A stretch of DNA of 41,685 bases from a virus: IMG/VR virus record IMGVR_UViG_3300012354_000006, positions 1-41,685 of that record, one strand, 5' to 3'. Of the stretch, positions 17,732-24,175 are shown piece by piece; position 1 is the first letter of the stretch; the number at the start of each line of letters is the position of its first letter. The notes under the pieces were generated by a model. The model was not told the DNA's origin. It did no database searches and saw nothing but the letters and a program-made list of their open reading frames with translations. The translations under genes were made by a program, and so were the position numbers.

Positions 17732-17944
17732 TCATCCTTTCGGCAATGCCGTGAGTTTGCCACAGAGGCACTGCTTCACTGCTGGTAGTCGTGTCTCGCT
17801 CACTGATACATGCAGTACCACCGCAACCGCGCCGCCGCAGTCTTTGCACATCAGTAACAAAGCATCTGGCCTGGATATGTAGAACCGTTTGCCGCCGTGA
17901 GGAACAAACGTACAAGGCGCATCGTGCGCGGTGATATCAATCAT
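17732..17944 (-). CDS. Small zinc-ribbon-like protein
   Basis: 70 residues from ATG 17944, overlapping the end of the preceding 51-residue ORF by eight bases. CKDCGG and a later CLCGK provide two Cys pairs about 25 residues apart, as in a small zinc ribbon. The start region has FVPHGGKRFYISRPDALL. Function unknown; coupled to its neighbours by overlap, so probably part of the terminase operon. Confidence 0.55.
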   Translation of the reverse strand: MIDITAHDAPCTFVPHGGKRFYISRPDALLLMCKDCGGAVAVVLHVSVSETRLPAVKQCLCGKLTALPKG

Positions 17945-18092
17945 GTTTTCTTACTCTATCTACATTTTTTATCGTTCGAGATCCGTGTCTATAGAACACT
18001 TTGGGGTAACTCACACGCGACTTTCTCCTGACCTGGTCAGATAATTTTATCTTTCGCTTGAATAGGCGTCTAAGGAGTAGGATCAGGAACAT
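17937..18092 (-). CDS. Short very basic hypothetical protein
   Basis: 51 residues from ATG 18092 (MFLILLLRRLFKRKIKLSDQ), with an AGGA site. Its ATG overlaps the stop of the 80-residue ORF upstream (ATGTTCCTGA), and its own stop overlaps the next ATG. This chain of overlaps is the main evidence that it is real. The short hydrophobic start followed by many Arg/Lys suggests a membrane- or nucleic-acid-contacting peptide. Confidence 0.4.
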   Translation of the reverse strand: MFLILLLRRLFKRKIKLSDQVRRKSRVSYPKVFYRHGSRTIKNVDRVRKHD

Positions 18093-18325
18093 AGTTGTGT
18101 ATCCTGTACCGAAGTAAAAACCATTCGTACATCGAATTCTGTTGTGCATCCGCTTAGTGCTCTTCCGATGCGTCTCTGTAATCGGGCCGGTATGTGGGCG
18201 CATACAGTATTCCATACCGGCTCGCCACACGAGAGAGCAGCAATCGCATGCTCACACCAGCGATCCAGCTCAGCCCGAGCCAGACGGACACTCTCAACGT
18301 CTGGCTCATCACTCTCAAGAGACAT
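18083..18325 (-). CDS. Small hypothetical protein
   Basis: 80 residues from ATG 18325, preceded by GGAAGGGG. Acidic helical start (MSLESDEPDVESVRLARAEL), then HIPARLQRRIGRALSG. No motif recognised. It is the first gene of the overlapping set that leads into small terminase. Confidence 0.5.
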   Translation of the reverse strand: MSLESDEPDVESVRLARAELDRWCEHAIAALSCGEPVWNTVCAHIPARLQRRIGRALSGCTTEFDVRMVFTSVQDTQLCS

Positions 18326-18427
18326 CGCATAGTACCCCTTCCAAACCTATGCTTTGCTACGAAAAAAAGACGCCCTGATCCTCTTTCGAGAAACAGAACG
18401 CCGTTATCGATTTAGTGCAGTCACGTT

Positions 18428-18631
18428 CTACTTATCGTGCGAAATATCGCGTTGTTTCCAATCAGTCCATTGAGGTGTACCGTTGCTCCATCTGGTACAC
18501 ATCTCGACGTTTCCGCCATTCTCCTCTTTGAGCAATCCTAGCTTTCTGCTTACTCTTTTCAGCCAGGACTCAGGAATACCAGGAAACTTGATAGCAAGAA
18601 ATTCACCAGTGGTCATCTTGCTCACAGACAT
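18428..18631 (-). CDS. Small hypothetical protein
   Basis: 67 residues from ATG 18631, with GAGGGGG directly ahead; the frame extends to 18793 but that part overlaps a terminator. The product starts MSVSKMTTGEFLAIKFPGIP and may hold a short helix-turn-helix-like turn (ESWLKRVSRKLGLLKEENG), though this is weak. A TATACT -10-like box lies about 35 bases upstream, so it may have its own promoter after the terminator at 18690-18737. Confidence 0.5.
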   Translation of the reverse strand: MSVSKMTTGEFLAIKFPGIPESWLKRVSRKLGLLKEENGGNVEMCTRWSNGTPQWTDWKQRDISHDK

Positions 18632-18689
18632 CCCCCTCTGCCATATGAGATGAAATAAGTATAGCATGTGGTTGCGCCGTATGCTAGTC

Positions 18690-18737
18690 CCAAAAAGAAA
18701 AGCACCGCATCGAGACGGGGATGAGTGATGCGGTGCT
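18690..18737 (-). terminator. Rho-independent terminator ending the replication/accessory operon
   Basis: AGCACCGCATC (18701-18711) and GATGCGGTGCT (18727-18737) form an 11-bp perfect stem with a 15-base loop. On the minus strand the stem is followed directly by TTTCTTTTT (18691-18699). It lies 78 bases after the last gene of the minus operon that begins above 23 kb and separates it from the late operon. Confidence 0.85.
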
Positions 18738-18814
18738 CGTGTTTGGCAACTTGGAGTTGGTAAGATTACTGCTCTGCACTCATTGTACCACATCTGCTCA
18801 TCATGTGCAACTGT

Positions 18815-18934
18815 CTACCGTACACAGCCATAGTGCGTGAAAACGTATTCACACAACAGCCAGCCTGTGAGTAGGCACGCCATGCTGCACAGTATCCAGG
18901 CCATAATCAGGCTAATCTTGTTGGCGAGATGCAT
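18815..18934 (-). CDS. 39-residue single-span membrane mini-protein
   Basis: ATG 18934 lies inside the 3' end of the 84-residue gene and has a GAGGATTG site. Sequence MHLANKISLIMAWILCSMAC continues hydrophobic to residue 28 or so, then turns polar (CEYVFTHYGCVR). It is one membrane span with four Cys. As the last gene before the terminator it is consistently in the operon. Function unknown. Confidence 0.5.
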   Translation of the reverse strand: MHLANKISLIMAWILCSMACLLTGWLLCEYVFTHYGCVR

Positions 18935-19166
18935 CAATCCTCACAAGTCGTCCTGGCAATGCTTCGTAGAATCGTTGGAGAGTGAACGTGTCTTCCTGCG
19001 CAAGAAGACAGGCGGAGATATCCTCTGGTGTGACCTCCGCTTGTTTGCATGCCGCTTCCACCTGCTTATACCTGTATCCGCCTGGAAGGATGCACGCCAC
19101 ACCTATCACGTCACGTTTCCATTGCGCTCTCTTGGAAAGTGTCTCCTTGAGTCCAAACCAGTTCAC
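18912..19166 (-). CDS. Small hypothetical protein, GTG start
   Basis: 84 residues from GTG 19166, which follows a strong AGGAGGA site. Sequence includes CILPGGYRYKQVEAACKQAE and FYEALPGRLVRIDASRQQ. No family recognised. It is flanked by two membrane mini-proteins in the same operon. Confidence 0.65.
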   Translation of the reverse strand: MNWFGLKETLSKRAQWKRDVIGVACILPGGYRYKQVEAACKQAEVTPEDISACLLAQEDTFTLQRFYEALPGRLVRIDASRQQD

Positions 19167-19175
19167 CGAGTCCTC

Positions 19176-19274
19176 CTAGCGGTTATAGACCGCAATCGTG
19201 ACCAGCAGGGTCAGCCACATATAGATCCCGATCAGAAAGATCACCAGGAAGATCCTGGCCTTGCTTTCAATCAT
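19176..19274 (-). CDS. 32-residue membrane mini-protein
   Basis: ATG 19274 to TAG 19176. Sequence begins MIESKARIFLVIFLIGIYMW and stays hydrophobic until VYNR, so it is almost a single membrane span. A six-codon ORF (19287-19267, MSHYDD) with a perfect AGGAGG site overlaps its start in another frame, so its translation is probably coupled to that leader. Confidence 0.5.
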   Translation of the reverse strand: MIESKARIFLVIFLIGIYMWLTLLVTIAVYNR

Positions 19275-19287
19275 CGTAGTGACTCAT
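19267..19287 (-). other. Six-codon leader ORF with strong ribosome site
   Basis: AGGAGGTGAGGAC precedes ATG 19287, which reads MSHYDD then TGA. The stop overlaps the ATG of the 32-residue membrane ORF (GATGATTGA). The ribosome site is better placed for the leader than for the next gene, suggesting reinitiation. Confidence 0.4.
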
Positions 19288-19312
19288 GTCCTCACCTCCT
19301 GTTTCCATTACT

Positions 19313-19753
19313 TCACCTTCTTTCTCCGTCTTTGAGAGCCAGTTCCCGTAGGGGAACGAGCAGATAGCCAGTATCAACCATACTGCGAGGAACAATACCG
19401 AAGGCCTTCATCTTGATCCGAACGCGACTGAGCAGATTGCGTACTGGACGTATAAGGATATCCCAATCCTCGCTCCCATACGATTCTTCTACTAATTCCT
19501 GTCGTGACTGTTCCACATCCTTATTGTAGTAGGCAGCGTAGAGATATTCATAGGGACAGTGATAAGGCACATGAAGAAGCAGTGTTTTGAACAACAAGTA
19601 CTCTGTGTGGGTAAAGGTCACGACCTCTACCACGTCACGCTCCGCGTTGTGCAGTATCGCTAGCTCATGACGGTGATCAACTACCAATTGATACTCAGAT
19701 GGAAGCAAGCCTGGAAGCGTGTAGCGACCAAATCTCTCGACTTGCTCATTCAT
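19313..19753 (-). CDS. Stand-alone winged-helix (OmpR/PhoB C-terminal-like) DNA-binding protein
   Basis: 146 residues. From about residue 40 the pattern VEVVTFTHTEYLLFKTLLLH, then IRPVRNLLSRVRIKMKAFGI and VDTGYLLVP follows the effector domain of OmpR-type regulators (strand, helix, recognition helix, beta wing ending G-Y). No receiver domain is attached. It would bind DNA, probably as a phage regulator. Its ATG overlaps the stop of the 101-residue gene. Confidence 0.65.
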   Translation of the reverse strand: MNEQVERFGRYTLPGLLPSEYQLVVDHRHELAILHNAERDVVEVVTFTHTEYLLFKTLLLHVPYHCPYEYLYAAYYNKDVEQSRQELVEESYGSEDWDILIRPVRNLLSRVRIKMKAFGIVPRSMVDTGYLLVPLRELALKDGERR

Positions 19754-20055
19754 GACTTCACCTGTGCATCTAACAACTTCTTCCCACTCTCTAGGAGGCG
19801 TTGTAGATAGTCTGCTAGCTCTTGCGCGAGTTGTCGTGACGCTCGCTTCCCTAACCCTGGAAACACGAGAGTAAGAGAGAGCACATTCTCATCTACGACG
19901 GTGATTGTAGACGAAACTCCTGGATGATATCGTTCGAGATAGGCTCCTATCACCTGGATCTTTGCCTGCGCCGCCGCGTACGCAATCGTCTGTAAGTGTC
20001 GATGCAACTGGATATATTCCTGCTCAATAAGCACTCTTTCAGCTTCCTCACTCAT
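19750..20055 (-). CDS. Helical hypothetical protein
   Basis: 101 residues: a helical start (MSEEAERVLIEQEYIQLHRH), a short beta section (STITVVDENVLSLTLVFPGL), then a helical end (QLAQELADYLQRLLESGKKL). It overlaps both neighbours by a few bases. No family recognised. Confidence 0.6.
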   Translation of the reverse strand: MSEEAERVLIEQEYIQLHRHLQTIAYAAAQAKIQVIGAYLERYHPGVSSTITVVDENVLSLTLVFPGLGKRASRQLAQELADYLQRLLESGKKLLDAQVKS

Positions 20056-20263
20056 GGCTTTTTCCTCTTAATGCCTCTTCTAGTGCCACAATCAAGGCGC
20101 GTGCTTGTTCTGCCGTGATAGAGGTTGATGTTTTCGTTGGTAGATAGGTATCCTTATCATAGCACTCGCCTATGGCATCAATGATGCCAATCTCGATAGT
20201 ATTGTCGTCCATATACTCGACGACAATGAGCTCAGTTGGGTCTGTCGTTTCTATCTCACTCAT
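20048..20263 (-). CDS. Small acidic hypothetical protein
   Basis: 71 residues, acidic and beta then helical (MSEIETTDPTELIVVEYMDD; AEQARALIVALEEALRGKSH). Overlaps the next gene by eight bases and the previous by four. Function unknown. Confidence 0.6.
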   Translation of the reverse strand: MSEIETTDPTELIVVEYMDDNTIEIGIIDAIGECYDKDTYLPTKTSTSITAEQARALIVALEEALRGKSHE

Positions 20264-20523
20264 GGTTCTGTGTCCTCATACAAACTCACGAAATGCGTCT
20301 TCTGTGGAGCCCGTTTCGGTACTGGGAGCAATGCGGTGGTATGTCGCTCAATCGGGAGCTGCGACACGCCGCAATGCATACAGAACGTGCACTCCACTAA
20401 CAAGACTTTTGAGCAGAGGTGGCATTTAGGGAGGACTCGCCAGCTTGCGGCCTCTTCTTTCGCCACGCTGATCGTATGCAACTGATCGTATAACCAGTGC
20501 AATATCCGCTGTTTGATACTCAT
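20260..20523 (-). CDS. Small zinc-ribbon protein
   Basis: 87 residues. KCHLCSKVLLVECTFCMHCG holds three close Cys pairs, a compact zinc ribbon at about residues 34-52. An N-terminal helix (SIKQRILHWLYDQLHTI) precedes it. The ATG overlaps the YopX gene's stop (ATGA). A nucleic-acid or protein adaptor role is possible but not shown. Confidence 0.6.
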   Translation of the reverse strand: MSIKQRILHWLYDQLHTISVAKEEAASWRVLPKCHLCSKVLLVECTFCMHCGVSQLPIERHTTALLPVPKRAPQKTHFVSLYEDTEP

Positions 20524-20936
20524 ACCTCTCCTGTAGTCCTCATGAGCTCAGGGTGCTCGTAGATATTGCCGATGATTTCACACTCTTCATGATTTGCCCA
20601 TAGGGTCGGTTGCCAGAATTCACCAAGTATCCAGGTCTCCCCTTCCACACAACAATCATTGAAGTACCCCCACGTGACGGGATAGACCCCTGGTCGACTC
20701 CCACTCGTATTCTCCTCTTCAATCTTCACGATATCACCGTCGTAGATCTCTTTGCCGTTCTTATCGTGCAGGCCGGTGTACTCCCTGAGAGCCACCTGAG
20801 AGAGGTCAGTGTAAAGCATGGTAGAGGCAAATCGGATCGTCACCGCGAAAACGCCTTGTTCGTCCATCTCCATAGCCGAGACGTGCCCCATTTCACGCAT
20901 GGCATGATGGTACGCTTGATACTTAGTCATTCTCAT
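20520..20936 (-). CDS. YopX-family phage protein
   Basis: 138 residues. REYTGLHDKNGKEIYDGDIV at about residues 50-70 and ECEIIGNIYEHPEL near the C-terminus are the signatures of the YopX family, common in phage accessory regions and without a settled function. The ATG overlaps the XRE gene's stop. Confidence 0.9.
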   Translation of the reverse strand: MRMTKYQAYHHAMREMGHVSAMEMDEQGVFAVTIRFASTMLYTDLSQVALREYTGLHDKNGKEIYDGDIVKIEEENTSGSRPGVYPVTWGYFNDCCVEGETWILGEFWQPTLWANHEECEIIGNIYEHPELMRTTGEV

Positions 20937-21229
20937 AGTTTCCTCTCTCGTAGCAATTGACGAAAGCTCTTGAACATCGTCATAACCTCATCTGGGCTAG
21001 CGTTTGCCTCTCGAATATCAGGAGGCAACTTACCCGCAAGATAGTAGACATAGTCCTGACTCATGTGTAATACACAGGCGATCATCTCAAGCAAGTAATC
21101 TCGGTTTGGTTTCCTGTTGCCACGCTCAATGTCAAGGAGATACTGAGGCGACATGTTCAGTTCACTTGCTAGCGCCTTGAGCGTCTTGCCTTCCTCCTGG
21201 CGCTTCTGTGCAATGAGTTTCCCTAACAT
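20933..21229 (-). CDS. XRE/Cro-type helix-turn-helix regulator
   Basis: 98 residues. The helix-turn-helix lies at about residues 16-46 (KTLKALASELNMSPQYLLDI then ERGNRKPNRDYL), the usual XRE fold. The C-terminal half (QDYVYYLAGKLPPDIREANA) is of the kind found in small phage and HipB-like regulators without a peptidase domain. It may be a repressor or Cro-like switch protein. The RBS is weak, so translation may be low. Confidence 0.8.
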   Translation of the reverse strand: MLGKLIAQKRQEEGKTLKALASELNMSPQYLLDIERGNRKPNRDYLLEMIACVLHMSQDYVYYLAGKLPPDIREANASPDEVMTMFKSFRQLLRERKL

Positions 21230-21275
21230 AGCACGTCACTTTCCCGCCTTTCGCACGGTTCTCGCTATAAGAAAA

Positions 21276-21428
21276 CTACACCCTTTCCTCTTCTTCAGGG
21301 ACAGAATACAGCAATTGAGCGGTCAACAAGCCTGCTTGCTCTTCTTGCTCTTCGGTCAGAATATACTCATTGTTTTCGTCGTGGGGCAGCGAATCATAGA
21401 ATTCCTGCCACTGCTCAAAAATGTTCAT
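21276..21428 (-). CDS. Small acidic protein
   Basis: 50 residues from ATG 21428 with a GGAG site; an alternative upstream start at 21467 falls in the mobile element's hairpin. Very acidic (TEEQEEQAGLL, PEEEERV). Acidic mini-proteins of this size can be DNA mimics or inhibitors, but nothing specific shows it. Confidence 0.5.
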   Translation of the reverse strand: MNIFEQWQEFYDSLPHDENNEYILTEEQEEQAGLLTAQLLYSVPEEEERV

Positions 21429-21450
21429 AAGTGCGCTCCATTTTTGGAAA

Positions 21451-21471
21451 CCCCTGGCTTTAGCCACGGGG
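21451..21471. repeat. Element-end hairpin, left
   Basis: Stem CCCC/GGGG plus TGGC/GCCA with one bulged C and loop TTTA. Matches the right-hand hairpin except for the bulged base (C here, T there). Confidence 0.75.
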
Positions 21472-21862
21472 AGGAATAAAATGGCTGCCCCGCAAGGCAG
21501 AGCCTACTCAACCTATGAGTACTCTGCTTGTGACTATTCAACCAAAGTCTAGACAGCCATGGGACAATAGAAACAGTATCAGCCCACACGGAAAGACACT
21601 CCTCTCTCTGAAGAGAAACTGCTTCGCATGTGGAGTTCTCCACATCCCGTAGACTGATACCATGCACATATCGGCATGAGGAGGGGTAACTTTCCTGGCA
21701 CGTAGAGCTTGTGTCTCCCTTGTGTGTAGGCGGCCAGTCCACTGCTTGCAGTGCGTCGTACGGGTAGCTCCCCGATGTCAGCCCGCCCAACGGGAAAGTA
21801 GCTTGCTGTTTTCCCAACGTAACACTCTCCTCTCTACCGGCAAGGGTAAGGGTAGTTACAAG

Positions 21863-21883
21863 CCCCTGGCTTTAGCCATGGGG
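21863..21883. repeat. Element-end hairpin, right
   Basis: Same 21-base hairpin as at 21451-21471 with T as the bulged base, in direct orientation 412 bases apart. Confidence 0.75.
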
Positions 21884-21919
21884 TCTGCTGACTCTCCTCG
21901 GTCTCCGAACTGTTTCTAC

Positions 21920-22339
21920 TCATCCCAGGAACACATTGACGATCTCATTGATGGTATCGGTGCTATCCCCGGAAGTCTGTAGTTCCGCTCCACTAGTGGA
22001 AGGTTTGACTTCCGTTTGCATATCTACGGAACTTTTTTCTTCCGCCGGGGAAGATTTTTCTGCCCTGCTACGTGTTTCTTGGAGCTTGAAGGTTCCGTTT
22101 TCGCCTTCCGCAATCGTAAGCAATCCCGCTTCAAGCACCGTATTAATGATCTGCCAGCGATGGAACTTCTCCCACACGGAAGTATCCACATTGCTAATCT
22201 TCTCAACATATTGGCGTATCCAGGCATCAAAGACGTTAGCGGGTGCCTGTCTTACGTTGTGCTCTTTGCTCTGCCAGGGAAAGGACGTTACCGCTGTCGT
22301 CCTTAGCGCCAAGTAGGGTGTTGATACCTGCTTGCTCAA
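21920..22339 (-). CDS. Hypothetical protein with Glu/Lys/Ser repeat tail
   Basis: 139 residues from TTG 22339, supported by AGGAGG eight bases upstream; it overlaps the previous gene by 104 bases in the +1 frame. A central helical segment (VFDAWIRQYVEKISNVDTSV, HRWQIINTVLEAGLL) may be a small fold. It is followed by a disordered tail with EKSSPAEEKSS repeats encoded by GGAA-N8-TTCC units. Function unknown. A frameshift fusion with the upstream ORF is an alternative. Confidence 0.5.
   Translation of the reverse strand: MSKQVSTPYLALRTTAVTSFPWQSKEHNVRQAPANVFDAWIRQYVEKISNVDTSVWEKFHRWQIINTVLEAGLLTIAEGENGTFKLQETRSRAEKSSPAEEKSSVDMQTEVKPSTSGAELQTSGDSTDTINEIVNVFLG
21971..22096. repeat. GGAA-N8-TTCC inverted-repeat array, left part
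   Basis: Three perfect units at 21971-21986, 21998-22013 and 22028-22043, then degenerate ones at 22049-22064 (GGAA..TGCC) and 22081-22096 (GGAG..TTCC). Each is a 4+4 dyad with exactly eight bases between. They lie in the 3' half of the 139-residue ORF. Confidence 0.75.
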
Positions 22340-23030
22340 GATACATCCTCCTTAATGGAAGCCGCTTATGCTTCCGGTAGTCTCTACGTTGGCGCTCACT
22401 CACATAGGTAGGTAAGTCGCCACTCACCAGGTACTCATCTAAGATTTCGTCTATCTGGTCATCCGTGTGCCGTCTGCCCAGGCCGTTGTACTCTTTCACC
22501 TTTCCACCGGAAGGTGTGTGTTCCGCTGGCTTCTTTGGGGAAGATTTTATTTCCGGATCGGAACTTTTTTCTTCCGGTTTCGACTTTGCGGAAGGTTTCA
22601 CTTCCTCCGGTTGTGGAACATCATCCTTCCGAACAGGTTGCGTAGTCGGTCCAGGAATGTCTTTTTGTTCCTCTGGCGCTCTGCTCTTTCCAGGCTCTTT
22701 TGCCGTCGGTGCTCCTGTTGTCGGAGGAACGCCTCGTGGCTCTGGCGGTTCAGACGGCCAAGGTGTAGGATGAGGGTAGACTTCTGGCTCATGATCAGCT
22801 CTTCGCTCTTTTTCAATCCGTGGTACCACGGGTGATGCATCTCGTTCTCCTGATGGGCTTGTAGGACGCGCTACAGGGTCGTAGGATCGTGTGTCCGGTT
22901 GTGGCGGTGTCGTGATGACGACCACACTCTCAATCGGGCCTGTGTCCTTTCCTGTGAATTCTACGGGACGTTCTACAACTCTCTCTATCCGTTCAACTGG
23001 TTTATGGATGATCTGTATCGGTCGGATCAA
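22236..23030 (-). CDS. Pro/Glu/Lys-rich protein with basic C-terminal domain
   Basis: 264 residues if read from TTG 23030. That start has no ribosome site, and the frame stays open upstream into the membrane-protein gene, in -1 phase to it. Residues 30-170 are a disordered Pro/Ser/Glu/Lys linker. The C-terminal 75 residues (GRRHTDDQIDEILDEYLVSG then YVSERQRRDYRKHKRLPLRR) form a charged helical domain that may bind nucleic acid. Either a weakly initiated protein or the tail of a frameshift fusion with the upstream membrane protein; both are inference. Confidence 0.45.
   Translation of the reverse strand: MIRPIQIIHKPVERIERVVERPVEFTGKDTGPIESVVVITTPPQPDTRSYDPVARPTSPSGERDASPVVPRIEKERRADHEPEVYPHPTPWPSEPPEPRGVPPTTGAPTAKEPGKSRAPEEQKDIPGPTTQPVRKDDVPQPEEVKPSAKSKPEEKSSDPEIKSSPKKPAEHTPSGGKVKEYNGLGRRHTDDQIDEILDEYLVSGDLPTYVSERQRRDYRKHKRLPLRRMYLEQAGINTLLGAKDDSGNVLSLAEQRAQRKTGTR
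22509..22630. repeat. GGAA-N8-TTCC inverted-repeat array, right part
   Basis: Five perfect units at 22509-22524, 22539-22554, 22560-22575, 22590-22605 and 22615-22630. Spacing between starts is 30, 21, 30 and 25, so the last unit is out of codon register with the others. The whole group lies within the 264-residue ORF. Confidence 0.8.
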
Positions 23031-23086
23031 GGGCCGATAGGGTTGTGCAGGCTCTGTTGAGCGCGGTACCGACGCTGCTGGCGGTT

Positions 23087-23926
23087 CTATGCGCCGCGTT
23101 GGTTGCTTCCCTGATCGTCCTGCCGTGGCATCAGGGAAGCGCGGAGAAAAGCATTGTCGGGTGTCCTCGGCGGCAAAGGCGTACCACCTAACAGCTTGCT
23201 TGTATAGTCTTGTGCCGTCTGGAAATCGCGTTCCTGCTCTTGCTGGCGTTGCTTCTCGATCTTCCGGCGCTCTGCTTTGGGCTGAAGCTTTTCTTGTTTG
23301 CGTTGTAAGTTGCTCGATTCAGCCTCATCCACACAGGAGAGATCACCAGTGTAGAAGCGCCTCTTTTGCTCTGCTGTCATGCCTGGAATAAGTTTCACGG
23401 ACTGTTGAACGATATCGCGGCCTGCATGCTGGCGTGCACGATCCACATCATACTCAACCGGCCTATTGACCGACGCATGGATGACTTTTGCTTGTGCGAA
23501 AGCATACCAGAGCATGATCAGACCGAGCACCAACACGACGATGGCCTGTTGCCAGTCGCCTTGGATCAAGACCACTAAGCAGCGAAAGAAGAGGCTTGAA
23601 AGTTCCATACCACCGACGATAAAGAGAATCTGGTGCCAACTGCGCTTGTAACTGCCATCGCCCTTTGCGGTAGTCTCGAACGCGACGACATGTTCCTTCA
23701 TGTATTCACCCAACACAAACGCCTGCAAGGATGCGCCTGCAATAATCAGCCCCAGGAAGATAGACCCTATCCAATTTGCCCATACTTTGCCGACGGCATG
23801 CTCTAAGGCGATTTCACCCAGGAAACCACCGAGCAAAAACGCTTGCGCAGCGAAGAACAAATGAACGACCAGCTCGACAAAGATTGCCCAACCGAGCGAG
23901 ACCTTATCGTTGTGTATCCACTTCAT
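23087..23926 (-). CDS. Four-span membrane protein with charged cytoplasmic tail
   Basis: 279 residues from ATG 23926, which has a GGGAGGG site. The first 150 residues hold about four membrane spans (LGWAIFVELVVHLFFAAQAF; IGSIFLGLIIAGASLQAFVL; ILFIVGGMELSSLFFRCLVV; AIVVLVLGLIMLWYAFAQAK). From residue 185 onward the chain is basic and coiled (LQRKQEKLQPKAERRKIEKQ). It is unlike typical phage proteins and more like conjugation or secretion-type membrane components, which is a resemblance only. It overlaps the next small membrane ORF's operon neighbourhood. Confidence 0.7.
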   Translation of the reverse strand: MKWIHNDKVSLGWAIFVELVVHLFFAAQAFLLGGFLGEIALEHAVGKVWANWIGSIFLGLIIAGASLQAFVLGEYMKEHVVAFETTAKGDGSYKRSWHQILFIVGGMELSSLFFRCLVVLIQGDWQQAIVVLVLGLIMLWYAFAQAKVIHASVNRPVEYDVDRARQHAGRDIVQQSVKLIPGMTAEQKRRFYTGDLSCVDEAESSNLQRKQEKLQPKAERRKIEKQRQQEQERDFQTAQDYTSKLLGGTPLPPRTPDNAFLRASLMPRQDDQGSNQRGA

Positions 23927-23930
23927 CACA

Positions 23931-24083
23931 CTACCCTCCCATGACTAACGCAAGCACAAACGCCACAATCGCAAACGCCCAGAAACTGGGGATGGCGATG
24001 AAACGCTGCAGAACAGGGTAGAGGAAAAAGGCGATCACAAACGCTATCGCTAACGAAAGTGCGCGGTTCTTCGAGAAATTCAT
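23931..24083 (-). CDS. 50-residue two-span membrane mini-protein
   Basis: ATG 24083 to TAG 23931, with AAAGG upstream. MNFSKNRALSLAIAFVIAFF forms the first span, and IPSFWAFAIVAFVLALVMGG the second. It ends five bases before the start of the larger membrane gene, so the two are probably translated in sequence and may form one complex. Confidence 0.6.
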   Translation of the reverse strand: MNFSKNRALSLAIAFVIAFFLYPVLQRFIAIPSFWAFAIVAFVLALVMGG

Positions 24084-24118
24084 CAATTTTGCCTTTCATG
24101 GTACACTGTTACTCGTGT

Positions 24119-24170
24119 AGCCAGAACCAGTTCACTGGCTTTAAGGCGCGGTCCCCGTTGGATACGCGCC
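24119..24170 (-). promoter_or_regulatory. Tandem hairpins between KGG gene and membrane genes
   Basis: GGCGCG/CGCGCC (24145-24150 and 24165-24170) and AGCCAG/CTGGCT (24119-24124 and 24135-24140) are two perfect six-base stems separated by four bases. No T-tract follows the second, so read-through into the membrane genes is likely. They may act as a weak attenuator or processing site. Confidence 0.35.
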
Positions 24171-24175
24171 ACTCA

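Larger units (their letters stand above)
21451..21883 (-). mobile_element. 433-bp hairpin-bounded non-coding element (IS200/IS605-like, possibly carrying an orphan omega RNA)
   Basis: Both ends carry almost identical bulged hairpins in the same orientation: CCCCTGGC-TTTA-GCCA-c-GGGG at 21451-21471 and CCCCTGGC-TTTA-GCCA-t-GGGG at 21863-21883. Each has an eight-pair stem, one bulged base and a TTTA loop. Such subterminal palindromes are typical of IS200/IS605-superfamily ends recognised by a Y1 transposase. No transposase, TnpB or IscB is inside. The interior is rich in short G/C-stems but has only a doubtful ORF (about 130 codons) on the minus strand. It lies between two intact genes and looks like a non-autonomous copy. 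Whether its RNA is an orphan guide-type (IscB/TnpB) RNA is inference. Confidence 0.6.

Noticed and set aside
21425-21817. 130-codon minus ORF inside the hairpin-bounded element
   Set aside because: It lacks recognisable domains, is rich in Ser/Cys/Trp, and runs through the end hairpin; more likely a structured RNA read as protein.
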